A stretch of 8,350 nucleotides of DNA from Candidatus Iainarchaeum sp. (lineage in GTDB: Archaea; Iainarchaeota; Iainarchaeia; Iainarchaeales; DTGL01): assembly GCA_017608575.1 (NCBI GenBank), contig JAFCFP010000044.1, positions 1-8,350 of the forward strand. Direction: 5' to 3'. Positions 5,249 through 8,350 of the stretch are shown here, one piece after another (position 1 is the stretch's first letter; every line of letters starts with the position of its first letter). A model generated the notes under the pieces. That model was not told where the DNA came from, did no database searches, and saw only the letters and a program-made list of their open reading frames with translations. A program made the translations under genes and the position numbers.

Positions 5249-7410
5249 TTACACGCACTGCAATCAAGCACACTGTTCTTGTTTCCTTTTTGTTATTGCT
5301 TTTTTTATGGCAGGTTTGTGCTTTCACTGTAATCGGAAAAGTGCAAGGCGTTGGCGAGCGCTCAGGAGACAATTACACTGAATTGGGTTGTGATATTGCA
5401 AGATCGGCTTTTTGCGTCAAAGTACTGCCATTGAATGAAGAAAAAATAAACGCTGGCTTTTTTACTGGCAACAGCTCGGCAGAGCTCTCTTTCAAAGCAG
5501 GGGGCTATTATTTTCCGCCAGTGTTTAATGTTGATTCAAGCCAATGGGTTGACCACAATGTAGTGGGCTTTGGAGGCCTGCCATTGGCAACCCTTTTGTG
5601 TTATTTTAATGGAAGGGAAGCGGACTGTGGAGCCAGCCTAAGAAAAAGCCAGCCGGTTTCATTGAATAAAGAACAGCCAATTGATGCCTTTGGAAAGAAT
5701 GGCATTGCTGTTTTTCGCATTACAAAAATAACAGGCCCCTATGTTGAAGAGGGTTCTTTCAGGCCGTTTTATTATTTTAAAGCACACGAGGAAAAAGGCG
5801 AAAATGTTGAAATTCAGTTTGAAGTAAAATTTTTGGATCCAGAAACAGGCGAATACGTTAAGGAAAACAATGAAGTAAAATGGTTTTCTTCACAGCAAGA
5901 AATTGACGAATATGTGCAAAAAAACTTTGGCGAGAGAATGCAGCAAATCGCCGAACAACTTCAAAGTCTTTCCTCTGAAACAGTGCAGCAAACTACCCAG
6001 CCTAGTGGAATGGGAATTGCCACAAGCACGAGTGGCAACAAAGCATTAATCCACCAGGCGCCAAGTGGAGTGGGAGACATTGCCACGCATTATGGAAGCC
6101 TTACAGAGCCCTTTTCAAAAACCAGTGATTTTGTTGTAAGGACAAGGTTTGATGTTGAGCAATTCAGAGCAATGCAGAAAGGCCGCAATACAACACTTGC
6201 ATTCAATGCGGGCAGTTTTAATTATTTTTCAGAACCAAAGACAATTGATGCAAGTTCTTTAAACAAATGGTTTTCATTGCATGGAGATGAAGGGCATTCT
6301 GTTTACAGGTTTGAATTAATTGAATTCAAGCCAATGGTTGTAAATAAAGCCAATGGCTTAACTGAAAGCGAAGCAGAAGCCAAAATAGCTGTTTATACTG
6401 AAACAGGCAGTGAAGAAAGCCAGCTTGATTGTTCAGGAATTGTTTCACTATCAAACGCTGACACGATTTCCAGGTTTTTAAAAGCAGGAGAGGATGCAAG
6501 CGAGCCCTGGGGACAGCGCTGTGACAAGGAAGCCGGCTGGAAAATGGATGGAATACTGCTTTTCAAAATAAGGGATTTTAAGGCACCATATTATTTAAGA
6601 GATGGTTCAACTTACACGCTTGTTTCAGGTAACTCAAATAATTATGAAATTGATGTGTTTTTTGATGTGAGATTTAAAACTAATCATTCCCCAGAATTTT
6701 TCACTCCGGAATTTTCCAGCGAAGACGCACTAAAACAGTTAGTGGAGGGAGCGCAGTTAACAGTGAATGTTTTGGATGAAGCGGGTAACAATGTTGAAAA
6801 TGCAATTGTTTCGGTTGAAAAAAACAGCGCCGGTCTTAAAAGAATGGAGCAATCAACTGATGCAAGCGGTTCAGTGCAGTTTATTGTTCCATTGAATTTT
6901 CCCCTTGATTTAAGCGCTGAGCATGAATCAAAAGGTTCCAGTGCAAAATCAATTGAAGGAATATCCAAGCCAACAACAATTGAATTAACACTTTATTCCA
7001 GTACAGCTGGCAGTTATTACTTGGTTTTCAGTGAAGAAGATGAACAAAAATTAATTGGAACACTTGTAGTGGATGGAGAAACAATAAACAACAAGGATGA
7101 ATTATACCAACAAGCAGTGAAGTATTTTTCACTGCAAACAAGTAGTGGTGAAAAAATTGAATTCAGGTCTGCGCCTGACTTTTATGGAAGCACTGTTGAA
7201 TTGGTTTTAACAGATAGTGAAGGCAACACTGTTAGAACTGAAAGACAGCTTGGGTATGTTATTGAATTGCTTAACCTGCAAAAGAACGCTCATTACACTG
7301 CCTTGGTTAGAATGGAAACCCCGATGGGTGAACGTTACGCTGAACAGCACTGGTTTGTTCAGGCAGATGGAGCAATTCAAGCAGAGGATGCATGGCATGA
7401 AAAAAGCTGA
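5245..7410 (+). CDS. Large secreted beta-rich protein with duplicated domain, cassette copy 1
   Basis: A 721-residue exported protein of unrecognised family, counted from GTG 5245. Residues 1-26 form a Sec-type signal peptide (RTAIKH, a hydrophobic core, VCA before Phe27). Two diverged copies of one beta-rich domain follow, at about 33-226 and 273-501. Both have GVG near the start, LSFKAGGYYF or LAFNAGSFNYF in the middle, and NGIAVFRI or DGILLFKI followed by a PY motif and a final WFSS or EFSS segment. The copies carry matched cysteines (C119/C128 and C396/C426); C49 and C57 may form a third pair. Residues 503-583 look like a carboxypeptidase-regulatory/CnaB domain (LTVNVLDEAGNNVENAIVSV, then TDASGSVQF). 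Residues 590-707 are beta-rich and possibly FN3-like. There is no C-terminal membrane anchor or sorting signal, so it is either released or held by another protein, perhaps the anchored product of the overlapping gene before it. Confidence 0.88.
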   Translation: MITRTAIKHTVLVSFLLLLFLWQVCAFTVIGKVQGVGERSGDNYTELGCDIARSAFCVKVLPLNEEKINAGFFTGNSSAELSFKAGGYYFPPVFNVDSSQWVDHNVVGFGGLPLATLLCYFNGREADCGASLRKSQPVSLNKEQPIDAFGKNGIAVFRITKITGPYVEEGSFRPFYYFKAHEEKGENVEIQFEVKFLDPETGEYVKENNEVKWFSSQQEIDEYVQKNFGERMQQIAEQLQSLSSETVQQTTQPSGMGIATSTSGNKALIHQAPSGVGDIATHYGSLTEPFSKTSDFVVRTRFDVEQFRAMQKGRNTTLAFNAGSFNYFSEPKTIDASSLNKWFSLHGDEGHSVYRFELIEFKPMVVNKANGLTESEAEAKIAVYTETGSEESQLDCSGIVSLSNADTISRFLKAGEDASEPWGQRCDKEAGWKMDGILLFKIRDFKAPYYLRDGSTYTLVSGNSNNYEIDVFFDVRFKTNHSPEFFTPEFSSEDALKQLVEGAQLTVNVLDEAGNNVENAIVSVEKNSAGLKRMEQSTDASGSVQFIVPLNFPLDLSAEHESKGSSAKSIEGISKPTTIELTLYSSTAGSYYLVFSEEDEQKLIGTLVVDGETINNKDELYQQAVKYFSLQTSSGEKIEFRSAPDFYGSTVELVLTDSEGNTVRTERQLGYVIELLNLQKNAHYTALVRMETPMGERYAEQHWFVQADGAIQAEDAWHEKS
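6001..6090 (+). repeat. Short degenerate repeat at the junction between the two domain copies
   Basis: CCTAGTGGAATGGGAATTGC (from 6001) resembles CCAAGTGGAGTGGGAGACAT (from 6061), 60 bases apart. They encode PSGMG-IAT and PSGVGDIAT. The stretch lies between the first and second copy of the large domain and is rich in Ser, Thr, Gln and Gly, like a linker. The second unit is also the start of domain copy 2. Confidence 0.4.
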
Positions 7411-7417
7411 AAGTTGA

Positions 7418-7469
7418 ATGGATAAAAAATGGAGGAGAGTTAATTGGATAAAAAGTGGAAGAATTTGGT
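7418..7469 (+). repeat. 26-base imperfect tandem duplication over the start of the next gene
   Basis: ATGGATAAAAAATGGAGGA (from 7418) is repeated as TTGGATAAAAAGTGGAAGA (from 7444), 16 of 19 bases identical, with similarity fading after that. Both units encode M-D-K-K-W if read from their first codon. The offset of 26 bases puts them in different frames. The first unit opens a 19-codon reading frame ending at 7477; the second is the start of the real gene. Confidence 0.6.
7431..7438 (+). promoter_or_regulatory. Strong ribosome binding site for a TTG start
   Basis: GGAGGAGA lies five bases before the TTG at 7444, and an in-frame TAA at 7441-7443 directly precedes that codon, so TTG must be at or near the true start. 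The site is part of the upstream unit of the 26-base tandem duplication. Confidence 0.75.
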
Positions 7470-8025
7470 TTTATTGATAGTAGTGTGTGTTGCAATTGGT
7501 TTTTTTCTCTTCACGGCTTTTTTGCCAGAGCAAAACACTTTTGAAAAAAAATACGATAAATTCAGTAATGCTTGGAAAAAAGAAGGATTCAACAGGGTAA
7601 GGTTTCATTCTTCCCTGCCAGCGTTAGAGCAACTTTCAATTGAAAAACTCAAATCCATTAAAGCAAATATTTCGTCTGATGCTAGTTCTTCAAGTGATTC
7701 TGCCTTAATGGAGTTAAGCAATGTATATGTTGCTTTAACTGATTACATTATTGCAAAAAAAGAATTCCTTTCTGCAAAACAAGCCATTCCAGAAAATCCG
7801 ACGAACTCATGCGATTACTTGCAGGAATTCAAATCGCTTGCAAACGCTTCAGAAAAACTTTTCAATGCTTCACAGGAATACATTGCTCTTGCAAATGCTT
7901 TTGTTTCTTCTTATCCAAAGGAAGCAGAATTCCTTGAAATGCATTCCACTGAAAGCACTGCTTCAAAAGAGGACTTGCAAAAATTAAAGGAAAAGCTTGC
8001 CTCTCTGGAGGAGGTGTGCGCATGA
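7444..8025 (+). CDS. Membrane-anchored helical protein, cassette copy 2 (paralogue of 4664-5248)
   Basis: A 193-residue paralogue of the protein at 4664-5248, with the same plan: charged start MDKKWKN, one hydrophobic segment at about residues 8-27, then a helical outer region. Shared positions include FEKKYDKFSNAW with FDSEFKKMSKIW, SIEKLKSIKANI with PKEKLLEMKADL, and ELSNVYVALTDYIIAKK with ELATVYDSLIDYIIAEK. C123 and C192 match C128 and C193 of the first copy, so the likely disulfide is kept although overall identity is modest; the duplication is old. It starts 33 bases after the first secreted protein gene, within one likely transcript. Its stop overlaps the next start (ATGA). Function is unknown; anchoring or assembling the exported partner is my inference. 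Confidence 0.87.
   Translation: MDKKWKNLVLLIVVCVAIGFFLFTAFLPEQNTFEKKYDKFSNAWKKEGFNRVRFHSSLPALEQLSIEKLKSIKANISSDASSSSDSALMELSNVYVALTDYIIAKKEFLSAKQAIPENPTNSCDYLQEFKSLANASEKLFNASQEYIALANAFVSSYPKEAEFLEMHSTESTASKEDLQKLKEKLASLEEVCA
8007..8016 (+). promoter_or_regulatory. Strong ribosome binding site at the end of the preceding gene
   Basis: GGAGGAGGTG lies five bases before the ATG at 8022 and within the last codons of the paralogue gene. It is the best match to the anti-Shine-Dalgarno sequence in the window, suggesting the second secreted protein is made in quantity. Confidence 0.8.
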
Positions 8026-8350
8026 AAAAACCCCTCATAGCATTGGTTTTTTTCATTTCAGTGCTATTGCTTGGCACTATAAACGCTTTCACATTACAGT
8101 TCACTCTTCCGGACAAAATAGCTGGAAATTATTGGGGCGAGGGAGAGAACCCTTCTTTGGGTTCTGATTTGGGTGTACCGGTTGAAGATCTTCCATTTGT
8201 TGAAATTGAAATTCCAAGGGAATTTCGTGATGAAATTAACCCCAATCATGCTGTAAGGTATAGGTTTGTTTTATACGAAATAATGCCCGCCTTTCAAATC
8301 ACTGTTGGAGGAAGTGATTACTCTGAACCACGAGTGGCAATAGCCGGCAG
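8022..8350 (+). CDS. Secreted beta-rich protein, cassette copy 2 (3' end outside window)
   Basis: The first 109 residues are visible. MKKPLIALVFFISVLLLGTI followed by NA is a clear Sec-type signal peptide, probably cut before Phe23; both secreted proteins start their mature part with Phe-Thr. The segment at about 76-107 (HAVRYRFVLYEIMPAF, then SDYSEPRVAIAG) resembles residues 351-383 of the 721-residue protein (HSVYRFELIEFKPM, then TESEAEAKIAVY), so it probably carries the same domain. The ATG overlaps the stop of the upstream paralogue by four bases and has a very strong ribosome site. Total length and the remaining domains cannot be seen. No cysteine occurs in the visible mature part, unlike domain copy 1 of the first protein. 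Confidence 0.82.
   Translation, partial: MKKPLIALVFFISVLLLGTINAFTLQFTLPDKIAGNYWGEGENPSLGSDLGVPVEDLPFVEIEIPREFRDEINPNHAVRYRFVLYEIMPAFQITVGGSDYSEPRVAIAG

Noticed and set aside
5245..5325. Possible lipoprotein signal because of the Cys in WQVCAF at the end of the signal peptide
   Set aside because: The residues before Cys25 do not fit a lipobox (no small residue at -1 with Leu at -3). A standard cut after Ala26 is more likely, and the partner protein has the equivalent NA-Phe site without Cys.
6684..6968. Minus-strand open frame of 94 codons within the large secreted protein gene
   Set aside because: The plus-strand frame continues through it with domain similarity on both sides, and there is no ribosome site or recognisable motif on the minus strand.
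5245..7410. Pilin, S-layer or archaellin identity for the secreted protein
   Set aside because: There is no class III signal peptide, no C-terminal transmembrane or sorting motif, and no recognisable S-layer domain. A surface role is plausible, but a named category is not supported.
7418..7477. A 19-codon open frame starting at ATG 7418 as a separate small gene
   Set aside because: It is explained by the 26-base duplication of the next gene's start and has no strong ribosome site; I treat it as a by-product, at most a short upstream frame.

Overview
The window is AT-rich and gene-dense. It looks like an archaeal genome, most likely a small DPANN-type archaeon (Diapherotrites or a relative is my guess, low confidence). 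Reasons: transketolase is split into two genes, TATA-like boxes rather than -35/-10 pairs precede the transcription units, starts are often GTG or TTG behind strong GGAGG-type ribosome sites, and neighbouring genes overlap by a few bases. No rRNA, tRNA, CRISPR, insertion sequence or phage gene is visible.

Bases 1-2764 (minus strand) hold a four-gene block: transaldolase, transketolase N-terminal subunit, transketolase C-terminal subunit and ribulose-phosphate 3-epimerase (cut by the window edge). Together they cover the sugar-rearranging part of the non-oxidative pentose phosphate pathway, interconverting fructose-6-P/glyceraldehyde-3-P and pentose phosphates. Ribose-5-phosphate isomerase is not in the window. 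Bases 2765-2925 are non-coding and hold a terminator-like hairpin and a candidate TATA box for this block.

Bases 2926-4549 (minus strand) hold a two-gene unit: a thioredoxin reductase-like flavoprotein whose dinucleotide-binding motif looks like that of AhpF (NADH type), followed by a class I SAM-dependent methyltransferase of unknown substrate with a lysine-rich tail. Bases 4550-4663 form a divergent promoter region.

Bases 4664-8350 (plus strand) are the accessory and most interesting part. They contain two successive copies of a two-gene cassette. Each copy has a ~194-residue protein with one N-terminal membrane segment, a helical outer part and a conserved pair of cysteines. Its stop overlaps the start of a secreted, beta-rich protein with a signal peptide. 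The first secreted protein (721 residues) carries two diverged copies of an unrecognised cysteine-containing domain, then a carboxypeptidase-regulatory/CnaB-like domain and a C-terminal beta region. The second secreted protein is cut by the window end but already shows a stretch resembling the repeated domain. I recognise no named family for either partner. My inference is an undescribed cell-surface system in which a membrane-anchored helical protein is made together with its exported partner.
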